Shown one piece after another: positions 1 to 8,513 of a DNA stretch of 64,000 bases (within the stretch, counting starts at the first letter, position 1; the number at the start of each line of letters is the position of its first letter). The position numbers and the translations under genes are program-made. The stretch lies in assembly GCA_965262175.1 (NCBI GenBank), contig CBDHES010000002.1:2542001-2606000 (forward strand), in the 5' to 3' direction. This DNA comes from CADEDH01 sp965262175 (GTDB lineage: Bacteria; Actinomycetota; Acidimicrobiia; Acidimicrobiales; SZUA-35). The notes under the pieces are model-generated. The model was not told the DNA's origin and searched no databases. It worked only from the letters and a program-made list of their open reading frames with translations.

Positions 1-2
1 TC

Positions 3-383
3 GCCGACGGCACGATGCCGATCTTCCTCTCGTGGCGGGGTGGCGTGGCCAACACCGACGCCGACAACGACAGCTTCGAGCTGACCGTCATCGACACCGA
101 GGGCGGGACCCCGTTCGTGGTGACCGGCGTCGGCATCACCCAGGCCACCGACAGCCCGGGCGTCGCCCAGGAGTTCATCGACTGGTTCGGCACCGCCGAC
201 TTCCAGGTCCGATTCGTCGGCGCCACCGGCAACGACCCGCCGGCCAACGAGGACGCCATCCCCGAGTTGGAGACGGCCCAGGAGTGGCTGAGCGGCGTGT
301 CCCGCCAGGACATCGACTGGAGCGTCGTCACCACCGTGCTCGACGAGTGGCTCGAGCGCATCGAGCTCGACATCATCGAGTGA
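3..383 (+). CDS. ABC importer substrate-binding protein, C-terminal part (truncated by window start)
   Basis: The reading frame is open to the first base, so this is the end of a longer gene and the true start lies outside. The visible 126 residues look like the last part of a periplasmic-type binding protein of the iron/thiamine/phosphonate class: a mixed alpha/beta stretch, then a run of acidic residues and a closing helix with WLERIELDII, typical of family C-termini. It lies 47 bases upstream of an ATPase and permease of the matching importer class, which is the main support. The ligand cannot be told from this fragment. Confidence 0.7.
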   Translation, partial: ADGTMPIFLSWRGGVANTDADNDSFELTVIDTEGGTPFVVTGVGITQATDSPGVAQEFIDWFGTADFQVRFVGATGNDPPANEDAIPELETAQEWLSGVSRQDIDWSVVTTVLDEWLERIELDIIE

Positions 384-420
384 CCTCCGGCCGGTAGCAA
401 CTCTCTCCTCTTCCTACTCA

Positions 421-425
421 GGAGG
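421..425 (+). promoter_or_regulatory. Ribosome binding site of the importer ATPase
   Basis: GGAGG lies five bases before the GTG at 431. It decides for that GTG over an in-frame ATG at 443. Confidence 0.7.
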
Positions 426-430
426 CACTC

Positions 431-1447
431 GTGACCCCAGCGATGATCTCGATCTCGTCGGTCGACGTCTCATACGGTGACACCCGGGTCCTGGAGGACT
501 TCCACCTCGAGGTCCGGACCGGTGAGTTCCTGACGTTGCTGGGACCGTCCGGCTGTGGGAAGTCCACGCTCCTGCGGGTGATCGCAGGCTTCGTGGCTCC
601 CACGGCCGGCTCGGTGACGATCGACGGCGACGATGTCACCCCCCTCGACCCGGAGGAGCGGCCGGTCGGGATCGTCTTCCAGGGCTACGCCCTGTTCCCC
701 CACCTGACCGTGGCCGCCAATGTCGAGTTCGGACTCAAGACCCGCCGCCTGGCCAAGACCGAGCGGCGCCAGCGGGTGGCCGAGACGCTCGACGCCTTCG
801 GGCTCGACGAGCTGCGCGACCGTTACCCCTCCGACCTGTCGGGTGGTCAACAGCAGCGGGTGGCGATCGCCCGGGCCATCGTCAACCGAACCCCCGTCCT
901 GCTGATGGACGAGCCGCTGTCCAACCTCGACACCGCGCTCCGGCTCCGGCTCCGGGACGAGCTCCGGGCCTTCCACCGGGAGCGCGGCATCACCACCGTG
1001 TTCGTCACCCACGATCAGGAAGAGGCCCTCAGCCTGTCCGATCGGGTGGCGGTCCTGCTCGACGGACGGATCGCCCAGCTGGGTACACCCCACGAGATCT
1101 ACCACCAGCCGGCCAGCGAGGCGGTGTGCCGGTTCGTGGGCAGCGCCAACGAGCTGCCCGATGCGGTGCTGGACAGCTTCGGGGTCGCGCCGCGGGACGA
1201 TCTCCGGGCCTTCGTCCGGCCCGAGCGGCTGGCCGTCGGCGACCCGAGCGCCGGTCGCCGCCATCGGGCCAAGGGGACGGTGGTCGGGCGGACGTTCATC
1301 GGCCCGAGCACCGAGACCGCCATTCGGATCGCTTCCTCCGACCTGATCGGTTCGGTGAGGTCGTCCCGGGTCGAGGCCGCCGAGCAGGACGGTGACGTCG
1401 TCGAGTGCGGGTTCGATCCCGACGACATCATGTGGGTGCCGGCATGA
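431..1447 (+). CDS. ABC importer ATP-binding protein (PotA/CysA/FbpC class)
   Basis: This ATPase powers uptake of a small solute delivered by the binding protein just upstream. The 338 residues show Walker A GPSGCGKST (38-46), a Q-loop in VFQGYALFPHL, signature LSGGQQQRVAIARA, Walker B LLMDEPLSNLD and the switch histidine in VFVTHDQEEA. A C-terminal TOBE-like stretch follows from about residue 240. GTG start with GGAGG. Its stop overlaps the permease start as ATGA, so the two are translationally coupled. Sequence alone does not choose between iron, thiamine, polyamine or phosphonate as substrate. Confidence 0.92.
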   Translation: MTPAMISISSVDVSYGDTRVLEDFHLEVRTGEFLTLLGPSGCGKSTLLRVIAGFVAPTAGSVTIDGDDVTPLDPEERPVGIVFQGYALFPHLTVAANVEFGLKTRRLAKTERRQRVAETLDAFGLDELRDRYPSDLSGGQQQRVAIARAIVNRTPVLLMDEPLSNLDTALRLRLRDELRAFHRERGITTVFVTHDQEEALSLSDRVAVLLDGRIAQLGTPHEIYHQPASEAVCRFVGSANELPDAVLDSFGVAPRDDLRAFVRPERLAVGDPSAGRRHRAKGTVVGRTFIGPSTETAIRIASSDLIGSVRSSRVEAAEQDGDVVECGFDPDDIMWVPA

Positions 1448-3162
1448 TCGCGACCGCCCGTCGACCGTCCCGCATCCTCACCCGGGTGGCCTTCGTCGCC
1501 ACGCTGGCCGCGCTCGCCTGGTTCTGTGCCACCTTCGTCTACTTCCCCAACGTCTCGATCGTCAGCAACGTGGTCGGGGCGGAGGACGGCTTCGGGGCGC
1601 TCATCGACCGACTCCTCGGCTCGACCCGGGTCGTCAACGGGATCCGGGAGACCCTCATCGTCGCTGCCGTCTCGCTGGTCACGGTCAACGTCGTCGGTAT
1701 CACCCAGGTGTTCCTCCTGGAGGGCCTGGAGCTCCGGGGCAAGCGGTTCCTGACCGTGGCCTACGCCCTCCCCCTGGTGTTCGGCTCGGTGTCGTTGGTG
1801 ACCGGCTACGCCCTGGTGTACGGCCGGTCGGGCCTGCTGACCGAGGCGCTCCAGTCGATCTACCCCGGCCTCGACGACGGTTGGTTCACCGGCCGGTGGG
1901 CCGTCATCTTCGTCCACACCTTCGCCCTGACCGGCTTCCACTTCCTCTTCCTCCGCCCGGCCGTCCGGCGGGTCGACTTCTCGCTGGTCGAGGCCGCACG
2001 ATCGCTCGGTATGAGCCCCATCCGGGCCATGATCAGCGTCGTCCTCCCGGCGCTTCGGCCGATGCTGCTCACCACCACCCTGATGGTGCTGATCATCTCG
2101 GGTTCGTCATTCGCTGCGCCCCACGTGCTCGGTGGGGGCGGGTTCACGATGGTCGGCCCCCTGGTGCAGACCCTCAACAACGTCGGCCGGCCCGACCTGG
2201 CCGCGCTCCTCGCCCTGGGGCTGGGGGTCGTCACCGCCGCGCTGATGATCCCGGCCCTGCGCTCCGAGCGCCGTTTCGTGGCCATGGCCGCCAGCAAGGT
2301 CCCGGTCCCGTTCGAGCCGATCCGCCTGAAGCGCCGCTGGAGCCGTGTCGTCGCCCACGTCGTGGCCTACACCCTGGCCGCCATCAACCTGCTGCCCTTC
2401 GCCGCGTCGGTCCTGCTGAGCCTGTCGCCGATCGAGGACATCCGCTCGAACCGGATCTCGACCTCGCCGACGTTGGTCCACTTCAGGCGGGTGCTCGGGG
2501 AGCCCGACATCGTCGAGCCACTCCGCAACTCGTTGACCCTCTCCCTGATGGCCGTCGCCGCCGCGCTGACCATCGGCACCATCGCCGCCTTCCTGATCCA
2601 CCGGCGGCGGGGACTGGTCGGTGACGTCATCCAGATCTCGGTCTTCCTGCCGTACTTCCTGCCCGGGATCCTCATCGCCATCGGGTTCCTGCTGGCGTTC
2701 GGCGCGCCGACCGCCCTGCTCGGTGGACGGGTGCTGGTCGGGAGCTACCTGATCCTGCCCCTCGCCTACATCGTGAGCGTGCTGCCACTGATCGTTCGGT
2801 TGGTCGGCGCCGGCCTGGCCGGCATCGATCCCACGCTGGGCGACGCCGGCCGATCCCTCGGAGCGACCCCCATCCGGGTCGCCGGGGTCATCACCCTGCC
2901 CCTCCTCGCCCCCGTCCTGCTCCAGGCGGCGGCCTTTGCGTTCAACCAGACCTTCGACGAGTACACGCTCTCGGTGATGCTGTACAACGTCAACAACCGG
3001 CCGGTCGGCGTGGTGCTCGGCACGATGGCCGGATCGCGGGACCCGTCGGTCGCCGGCATCGCCAGCGCCTACATCATCGTCAACACGGTGGTCGCCCTGG
3101 TGGTGATCCTGGCCGCCGACCGGGCCGCGGGGCGGGCGGCCCGCAGGTCGGTCGGGCGGTGA
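1444..3162 (+). CDS. ABC importer permease, two fused membrane domains
   Basis: A 572-residue membrane protein with two BPD-type permease halves in one chain, as in FbpB/ThiP proteins. Each half has about six hydrophobic segments and an EAA loop that contacts the ATPase: V-E-A-A-R-S-L-G at 182-189 and G-D-A-G-R-S-L-G at 466-473. The ATG at 1444 overlaps the ATPase stop; a longer upstream reading would begin inside the ATPase gene with an Arg-rich stretch and is unlikely. Its stop overlaps the next start as GTGA. One polypeptide therefore replaces the usual permease pair. Confidence 0.92.
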   Translation: MIATARRPSRILTRVAFVATLAALAWFCATFVYFPNVSIVSNVVGAEDGFGALIDRLLGSTRVVNGIRETLIVAAVSLVTVNVVGITQVFLLEGLELRGKRFLTVAYALPLVFGSVSLVTGYALVYGRSGLLTEALQSIYPGLDDGWFTGRWAVIFVHTFALTGFHFLFLRPAVRRVDFSLVEAARSLGMSPIRAMISVVLPALRPMLLTTTLMVLIISGSSFAAPHVLGGGGFTMVGPLVQTLNNVGRPDLAALLALGLGVVTAALMIPALRSERRFVAMAASKVPVPFEPIRLKRRWSRVVAHVVAYTLAAINLLPFAASVLLSLSPIEDIRSNRISTSPTLVHFRRVLGEPDIVEPLRNSLTLSLMAVAAALTIGTIAAFLIHRRRGLVGDVIQISVFLPYFLPGILIAIGFLLAFGAPTALLGGRVLVGSYLILPLAYIVSVLPLIVRLVGAGLAGIDPTLGDAGRSLGATPIRVAGVITLPLLAPVLLQAAAFAFNQTFDEYTLSVMLYNVNNRPVGVVLGTMAGSRDPSVAGIASAYIIVNTVVALVVILAADRAAGRAARRSVGR

Positions 3163-4055
3163 GCGCCGCCGGACCTTGGCCCGAACGGGCAGCCACCGTG
3201 ACCGAGGACCCGGACCGGGTCGGCGTCGTCGATGCCTTCATCGCCAGCAAGACGCTGGCCGACACCACCGGCTCCCGGTGTGAGGACCACCTCGTCATCT
3301 CCGGGGCCTTCGTGGCGGTGGTGGACGGGATGTCGAGCCCGCTCCGGGTCGCCACCGAGCCACCGACCGGTGCTCGATTCGCACGGACGATCGGGTCGGC
3401 CATCGCCCACCTGCCGCCGGCCCGCACCCCATCCGCTGCCGTCGCCGACCTGACCGAGGCGGTGGCGGCGATCCGTCCGTCGCACCGGGGACCCTCGGGA
3501 GCGGTGGTGGCCATCGTGTCGCTCGCTCGGCGCGAGGTCTGGCGGGTGGGGGATGTGCACGTCCGCGTCGGCGACCGTCATCTCGCCGGCACCAAGGTGG
3601 TCGACGAGGTGGGAGCCGGCTATCGGGCGCTGGTCAACCACGCCGCGCTCCTCGGGGGAGCGTCGATCGAGGAGATCCGGGCCACCGATCCCGGCCTCGA
3701 GTCGCTCGGGCCCCTGCTTCGAGGTCAGGAGCAGTTCGCCAACCGGTCGGGCGAGTTCGGCTACGGGGTCGTCGATGGGACGACCGTCCCGGCCGCCCAC
3801 ATCGAGGTCGTGCCGGTCCCCTCCGGGGCGGTCGACGTGGTGCTGGCGTCCGACGGCTTCTTGTCCGCCGCCCCGAGCCTCGCCGTGGCCGAGGCCGAGC
3901 TCGACCTGGCCCTCGCCGGCGACCCCGCCTGCCTCGGCGCCGAGCTCCGAGGCATGGGGAAGGCCGTGGCCCCCGGCGCCACCCATCCCGACGACCGGAG
4001 CTACGTCCGGGTTCGTCTGCCCCCGATCGACGACGCAAGGGAGTCGTGCCCATGA
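3159..4055 (+). CDS. PP2C-like protein phosphatase family protein
   Basis: A 298-residue soluble protein that I read as a divergent PP2C/SpoIIE-fold phosphatase. Supporting motifs in order: VAVVDGMSS (52-60, equivalent of the metal-binding VxDGhG motif), ASDGFLS (230-236, equivalent of the SDG motif) and a late HPDDRS (276-281, equivalent of the C-terminal metal-binding DD/DN). The GTG start overlaps the permease stop, and its own stop overlaps the next gene, so it belongs to the importer operon. A PP2C-like enzyme inside a solute importer operon is unusual; it could act on imported phosphorylated material or on the transport machinery. Substrate unknown. Confidence 0.65.
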   Translation: MSAAGPWPERAATVTEDPDRVGVVDAFIASKTLADTTGSRCEDHLVISGAFVAVVDGMSSPLRVATEPPTGARFARTIGSAIAHLPPARTPSAAVADLTEAVAAIRPSHRGPSGAVVAIVSLARREVWRVGDVHVRVGDRHLAGTKVVDEVGAGYRALVNHAALLGGASIEEIRATDPGLESLGPLLRGQEQFANRSGEFGYGVVDGTTVPAAHIEVVPVPSGAVDVVLASDGFLSAAPSLAVAEAELDLALAGDPACLGAELRGMGKAVAPGATHPDDRSYVRVRLPPIDDARESCP

Positions 4056-4957
4056 ACCCTGATCGCCTCCGGGTCCTTTCCTGGAACGTCCTGTACCGGG
4101 AGCTCGACGCCCGGGCCGACGGCATCGCCGACGTCATCGCCGCCGTCGGGCCCGACATCGTGCTGCTCCAGGAGACCAACCCCGACCACGCCGAGGCGAC
4201 GGCCCGGAACCTCGACCTGCAGGTGGTCGGCTGCGGGCCGGCGGCCCCGGAGCCGGGACCGACCTCGGTACCGGCCATCCTGGTCCGACCCTCCCTGATC
4301 GACGCGTCGCCCGGCGACGGGGGCGTCCTGGCCGACGACGACAAGACCTTCGCCGTGTGGCGCACGCTGACCGACGGCCCGGCGACGATCGTCGTCGCCT
4401 CGGTCCACCTCACCCACACCTTCCAGGCCGGCCGGATGGCCCTCGACGAGCGATACGTGGCGGCGGCTGGCGGGCGCGGGGAGGCGGAAGCGATCGACGA
4501 TCCCACCATCGGCGACAGCGTGGCGGCCCGCATCCGCCAGCTGGGTGCGTTGGTGGAGACCCTCGGCTCGGAGGCCGATCGAGCGGTTCCGATCGTGCTG
4601 GGCGGCGACTTCAACTTCGTGCCCCAGGGGATCGAGTACCGGCATCTCCTCGGCGCCGGCTACGCCGACAGCTGGGAAGCCGGTCCCCGGCTCGGCTCTC
4701 GGGACACGATCCTGGAGCACAACCCCCTCATCTCCGACGGGCCCGGGGTCTACACCGAAGCGAGTGGGCGATTTCTCCCCGGCACCACCGGCCCGCTCGA
4801 CTACACCCTCGATTTCCATTTCACCCGGAACCTGGCCTGTCGGGCCGCCTGGGTCGTCGGCCGACCCGACCCCGAGCGACCGATCTGGCACAGCGACCAC
4901 CTCGCCGTCGCCGCCGACTACTCCGTCGAGAAGACGGGTGAGCCGTCGGTAACGTAG
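4052..4957 (+). CDS. Endonuclease/exonuclease/phosphatase (EEP) family hydrolase
   Basis: A 301-residue metal-dependent phosphoesterase of the EEP fold. It shows the opening SWN (10-12), the metal-binding glutamate in LLQET (E41), GGDFNFVP with the metal/catalytic Asp-Asn pair, and the closing SDH triad in WHSDHLAV. There is no signal peptide, so it should act in the cytoplasm. The ATG at 4052 overlaps the upstream stop as ATGA; a GTG at 4046 is possible but less well placed. Coupling to the importer suggests it cleaves an imported phosphodiester or phosphomonoester. Members of the fold act on DNA, inositol phosphates and sphingolipids, so the exact substrate is open. Confidence 0.85.
   Translation: MNPDRLRVLSWNVLYRELDARADGIADVIAAVGPDIVLLQETNPDHAEATARNLDLQVVGCGPAAPEPGPTSVPAILVRPSLIDASPGDGGVLADDDKTFAVWRTLTDGPATIVVASVHLTHTFQAGRMALDERYVAAAGGRGEAEAIDDPTIGDSVAARIRQLGALVETLGSEADRAVPIVLGGDFNFVPQGIEYRHLLGAGYADSWEAGPRLGSRDTILEHNPLISDGPGVYTEASGRFLPGTTGPLDYTLDFHFTRNLACRAAWVVGRPDPERPIWHSDHLAVAADYSVEKTGEPSVT
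4950..4955 (+). promoter_or_regulatory. Leaderless-type -10 element (TAACGT) of the LacI gene
   Basis: TAACGT sits 7 bases before the ATG at 4963 and overlaps the stop of the preceding gene. At this distance transcription would begin at the start codon, giving the regulator its own promoter besides read-through from the importer operon. A GAGGGG is also present but only one base from the ATG. Confidence 0.5.
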
Positions 4958-4962
4958 AGGGG

Positions 4963-5994
4963 ATGGCCCGAAACAAGCGCATCTCGATCCTCGATGTCGC
5001 TGCGACCGCCGGGACATCGAAGTCGACCGCCAGTCGAGCCCTGCTCGGGCAGCCGGGGGTCTCGGAGGAGGTGCGCCAGCGGGTCGAGCAGGCGGCGCTC
5101 GATCTCGGCTACGTCAAGGACTATGGCGCAACGAGCCTGCGCAACGACTCGTTCCGTACCATCGGCCTCTTCGTCCGAGCCATCAACACCGAGTTCTACG
5201 GCCTCCTGGCGGCATCGATCTCCCAGGAGGCCGAGCGATCGGGCTTTCGCGTCGCCCTGGCGACCTCGGCGTCGACCGGCAGCGGGTCGGCCGGTGCCAT
5301 CGAGTATCTCCGGAGCCTCCGCAGCGAGGCGATCATCGTGGCCAGCGGCCGGATCCATCCCGACCGCCTCGCCAAGGTCGCCCAACACGTGGCGGTCGTC
5401 GTCGCCGGGTGTGTCAGCTCCCCGCCGGGCCTGACCACGGTCTCCGACGATGGCGCCGGGGTCGGCGAGCTGGTCCGGGCCGTGGCGGCCCAGGGCCACG
5501 AAGCCATCGGGGTGGTGGTCGTCCGCGACGAGGACTCGACCACCCAGGGGCACCGCTCCTCGTTGCTCGTGGCGTCGCTCCGGGAGGCCGGTCGCCGGGT
5601 GGTGCCCATCGCCTTCGACCCCACCAACGAGCGGCCGGTGCCCGGGGTGTTGCGGTCGGCGCTCGACGAGGTGACGGCGATCATGTGCGCCAACGATCCG
5701 GTCATGATCCGGACCTGGGAGCTCCTGACCTCCTGGGGCCTCGACGTTCCCGGCGACGTCTCGCTCACCGGCTACGACGGGATCGGGGCCCTGGCCAGCC
5801 CGGCGCTCGGTCTGACGACGTGGAGCCAGCCGATCCGAGAGATCGGCCGAACGGCCGCCCGGGAGGCGATCGCCGCCATCGACGAGCCCGGCCGCCGTCA
5901 CCACCTGCGTCTTCGCGGCGAGCTTGTCCCGGGTCGGACCCTCGGGCCGCCTCGGCGGCACGCCCTCGAAGACCGCCACGCCGCCACCTGGTGA
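4963..5994 (+). CDS. LacI-family transcriptional regulator
   Basis: A 343-residue repressor with an N-terminal LacI helix-turn-helix (about residues 8-28: ISILDVAATAGTSKSTASRA), the hinge helix near LRNDS, and a two-lobe sugar-binding-protein-like effector domain ending with the family's GYDGIGALASPALGLTT segment. It begins 5 bases after the EEP hydrolase gene and is probably the local regulator of the importer cluster, sensing the imported compound or a breakdown product. The last 30 residues are Arg/His-rich and diverge from the family. Effector unknown. Confidence 0.92.
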   Translation: MARNKRISILDVAATAGTSKSTASRALLGQPGVSEEVRQRVEQAALDLGYVKDYGATSLRNDSFRTIGLFVRAINTEFYGLLAASISQEAERSGFRVALATSASTGSGSAGAIEYLRSLRSEAIIVASGRIHPDRLAKVAQHVAVVVAGCVSSPPGLTTVSDDGAGVGELVRAVAAQGHEAIGVVVVRDEDSTTQGHRSSLLVASLREAGRRVVPIAFDPTNERPVPGVLRSALDEVTAIMCANDPVMIRTWELLTSWGLDVPGDVSLTGYDGIGALASPALGLTTWSQPIREIGRTAAREAIAAIDEPGRRHHLRLRGELVPGRTLGPPRRHALEDRHAATW

Positions 5995-6004
5995 TCGCCG
6001 CCGT

Positions 6005-6739
6005 TCAGACCGGGCGAACCTCGGCCAGGCGACGGCGGGCGTAGTCGTCGTCCCAGCAGACGGTGGCCTCCCAGGCCGCTGACGCCTGTCTGGCGTTGTC
6101 GTACGCCTCGTCGTCGAGCTCGGCCGCGTTGTCGGGGAGTGCGAGGTCGAGGTCGGCGACGTCGACGTGCGCCTCGTCCCAGTCGATCAGACCTACCCGT
6201 TCGCCCGTCATCACGATGTTGGCCGGGTTGGTCGGGTTGCCGTGGACGACACATGTCGGGCGGCCGGCCAGCCGGGCCCAGGCCGCTCGACAGCGGGCGA
6301 CGCCCTCTGCGGGCATGGCGCCGAGGTCGACCCTCGTTCCGGATTCCGCCCGGAGCAGGTCGCTCGACGATCGCCACCCCGGTCGTTGTGGCCAGCCCTC
6401 GGTCGCCTGGTGGACCCGACGTAGCGTGGCCGCCACCCGACGCCAATCGCTCGTGGTCTCGGGAGGGCCGCCGTCCAGGTAGGGCATGACCACCAGCCCG
6501 TCGGCGAACCGCCGTCCGTCGGGGGTCGGGATCGGGGCCGGCACCGCGAGGCCCTCGTGGTGAAGGTGGGTGAGCAGGTCGGTCTCCCAGGCGAGGTCGG
6601 CGTCGCTGCGGCGGCCGAGTCGGGCCACCGCCAGCTGCCCGTCGACACGGACGCTCCACACCTCGTTGGCCACGCCGCCCGATAGCGGAGCGATGCGGAC
6701 GACCTCATCGCCCCAGCGGGCCAGCGCATCCCATCCCAT
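6005..6739 (-). CDS. Aminoglycoside phosphotransferase/choline kinase-fold protein
   Basis: A 244-residue small-molecule kinase of the APH fold. The Brenner motif is VVHGNPTNPANIV (catalytic loop, asparagine for Mg) followed by GLIDWDEAH (metal-binding Asp of the DFG equivalent). ATG 6739 is chosen because GGGAGG lies nine bases upstream; the ATG at 6748 abuts that sequence and would have no spacer. It is shorter than classical resistance enzymes and lies beside metabolic genes, so a role on choline, homoserine, a sugar or an amino alcohol is as likely as resistance. It is convergent with the LacI gene and divergent from the dioxygenase. Confidence 0.8.
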   Translation of the reverse strand: MGWDALARWGDEVVRIAPLSGGVANEVWSVRVDGQLAVARLGRRSDADLAWETDLLTHLHHEGLAVPAPIPTPDGRRFADGLVVMPYLDGGPPETTSDWRRVAATLRRVHQATEGWPQRPGWRSSSDLLRAESGTRVDLGAMPAEGVARCRAAWARLAGRPTCVVHGNPTNPANIVMTGERVGLIDWDEAHVDVADLDLALPDNAAELDDEAYDNARQASAAWEATVCWDDDYARRRLAEVRPV

Positions 6740-6777
6740 CGGCCCCATCCTCCCAGAGAGCGGGGTACGTGACCGAT

Positions 6778-6815
6778 GACTTCTTAAATCCCGACTTAAC
6801 TGGTCGATAAAGTCG
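6778..6815 (+). promoter_or_regulatory. Operator-like GACTT cluster upstream of the dioxygenase
   Basis: A locally AT-rich pocket holds GACTT at 6778 and again at 6793, 15 bases apart, and an inverted copy AAGTC. The latter two extend to an inverted repeat CGACTT (6792-6797) / AAGTCG (6810-6815) with a 12-base centre. It lies between the divergent kinase and dioxygenase genes, so one regulator could control both. Confidence 0.45.
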
Positions 6816-6862
6816 TGTATGGGCGGTAGCTTGCTCCCGTCGTCGCTTCGAGGAGGTGCACG

Positions 6863-7933
6863 TTGACCGACACCCTGACCACCCGGGTGCCATCGCCGGG
6901 ATGGGATCCGATCGAACCTCGTTGGTGGACGGGGGCGCCGTCGCTCCGGGCCGACGAGTATGTCATCGACTGCTCCGACCGCGAGCTGAACCCCCGGCAC
7001 CTCGACGCCGACGGTGAGCTGGCGACCCGGATGCGGGACACGTTCCGCGACGTCGGCATCGTCCACCTGACCAACACCGGCCTCGTCGAGCACCGGGACA
7101 TGCGGGCCCTGGCCCGTCTGCTGGTCGACACCGAGATGGCCTACGGGGGAGGAGCCAACCCCCGGGCCACGCTCGAGTCGAACGTCTTCGAGGTCGGGGC
7201 CCCGCTCCCGGCCTGGCTCCACTACCACCACGAGATGGCCTACGTGGGAACGAGCACGTCGTCGGTGTCGTTCCTCTGCCGCCGGGAGCTCCCGGGGCGA
7301 GGGGCGACGTTCGTGAGCGACAACCTGCGGGCGACCGAGGCGATCCTGGCCACCGATCTGGGGCGGAAGCTGGTCGAGCTGGGAGTCTGCTATCGGCGGG
7401 ATCTGACCGACCGCGACGCGTACATCGATCGGGAACCGGTGGGGGTCTACAACCACTGGCAACGGTCGCTCCTCACCGACGATCCCGACGAGGCGGTCGA
7501 GCGAGCCCAGGCCAAGGGCCTCGTCACCGAGTGGGGTTCCGAGCGCTTGCTCCGGACCCGGTACTACGCCTCGGCGTTCGAGTACTTCCCCCTGCTCGAC
7601 CGCAACGTGCTCTTCTCCAGCGTGGCCGACCACGCCATGTGGTTCGATACCTGGCCCCTGGTCGAGCAGGTCCCGCCCCGGGACCGTCCGCTGTGGATGA
7701 CCTTCGGCGACGACACCGACTTCACCCCGGAGGAGCTCCAGACCTGGGTCGACGTCTATGACCGGTTCGGCTCGCCCCTCGACTGGCGAGTCGGCGACGT
7801 GGCGGTCATCTGCAACTACCGCTTCGCTCACGGTCGCCCGGCCATCCACCTCGGGCCGGGCGAGGAACGGGAGCTGGGCGTGCTCCTCGGCGCACCGTTC
7901 GATCGGCTCGGCGCCCGCTCCGGCCGCTGGTAG
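6863..7933 (+). CDS. TauD/TfdA-family Fe(II)/2-oxoglutarate dioxygenase
   Basis: A 356-residue non-haem iron oxygenase. The proximal iron ligands are seen as HHE (H122, E124, an HxE version of the HxD motif), with the distal histidine in YRFAHGR (H323) and the following arginine for 2-oxoglutarate. The start is TTG with AGGAGG six bases upstream (6851-6856). The architecture resembles enzymes hydroxylating small organic acids, taurine-like sulfonates or betaines; the substrate cannot be read from sequence. A repeat cluster that may be its operator lies 50-85 bases upstream. Confidence 0.85.
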   Translation: MTDTLTTRVPSPGWDPIEPRWWTGAPSLRADEYVIDCSDRELNPRHLDADGELATRMRDTFRDVGIVHLTNTGLVEHRDMRALARLLVDTEMAYGGGANPRATLESNVFEVGAPLPAWLHYHHEMAYVGTSTSSVSFLCRRELPGRGATFVSDNLRATEAILATDLGRKLVELGVCYRRDLTDRDAYIDREPVGVYNHWQRSLLTDDPDEAVERAQAKGLVTEWGSERLLRTRYYASAFEYFPLLDRNVLFSSVADHAMWFDTWPLVEQVPPRDRPLWMTFGDDTDFTPEELQTWVDVYDRFGSPLDWRVGDVAVICNYRFAHGRPAIHLGPGEERELGVLLGAPFDRLGARSGRW

Positions 7934-7954
7934 TGCGCGGGGCTCGTCGGGTGG

Positions 7955-7960
7955 CACCCT
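7955..7960 (+). promoter_or_regulatory. Leaderless-type -10 element (CACCCT)
   Basis: CACCCT is followed by six bases and the GTG at 7967. The first base deviates from TANNNT but the spacing matches the other sites here. Confidence 0.35.
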
Positions 7961-7966
7961 GGGGCG

Positions 7967-8494
7967 GTGAGGGACTTCGACGGCGGCGGACCGGATCTTC
8001 TACGACGACGATGGCGGCTGCTCCGCATCCATACCGATCGCCGGATCGCAGCCGCACCCGAAGACGTGTGGGCCACGATCAGCGACCACGCCACCTGGAC
8101 CGCCTGGCACGAGGACCACGACCGGCACGAGGCGTTGACCGATCAGCGGACGGGTGTCGGTGCCCAATTCGCCACGAAGGAGTGGCTCCTGCGCTCCGAG
8201 TCGGAGATCGTCCGCTGGGAACCGGGGGCCGTCCTCGGGTGGACCATCCGCCGAGCTACGGGTCTTCGGTGGCTCCTGCGTTCCTACTACAGCGAGCTGA
8301 CCGTCGAACCGGTCGGCGATGACGGGTCTACGTGTCTGGTCCACTACCGGGTGGCGTTCACCGGGACCTGGGTGTTCTGGGCTCTCTCCGCCTACACCGT
8401 CGGGCAGACGCTGGGCAGCGTCTACCTGGATGCCCGGGCGTCGCTGAAGAAGCTGGACCACCACGTGCGGGATCGGGCCGCCGACCGCCGGTGA
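7967..8494 (+). CDS. SRPBCC-superfamily (START-like) protein
   Basis: A 175-residue protein of the polyketide cyclase/START-like helix-grip fold. The opening RIHTDRRIAAAPEDVWATISDHATWTAWH is the family's hallmark (beta strand, then 'ApPedVW..i.d...w..W'). These proteins bind a hydrophobic ligand in a deep cavity; some are cyclases or act as lipid carriers. It follows the dioxygenase by 33 bases in the same direction, so they may share a pathway. GTG 7967 is chosen from the -10-like hexamer; no nearer in-frame start precedes the domain. Confidence 0.75.
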   Translation: MRDFDGGGPDLLRRRWRLLRIHTDRRIAAAPEDVWATISDHATWTAWHEDHDRHEALTDQRTGVGAQFATKEWLLRSESEIVRWEPGAVLGWTIRRATGLRWLLRSYYSELTVEPVGDDGSTCLVHYRVAFTGTWVFWALSAYTVGQTLGSVYLDARASLKKLDHHVRDRAADRR

Positions 8495-8501
8495 GAGCCG
8501 C

Positions 8502-8507
8502 CACACT
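8502..8507 (+). promoter_or_regulatory. Leaderless-type -10 element (CACACT)
   Basis: CACACT, six bases, then the response regulator ATG at 8514. The same hexamer and spacing recur at 52208-52213 on the other strand. Confidence 0.4.
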
Positions 8508-8513
8508 GGGGCG

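Noticed and set aside
6005..6739. Aminoglycoside resistance gene
   Set aside because: The fold is that of APH enzymes, but the short length and metabolic surroundings do not support a resistance call.
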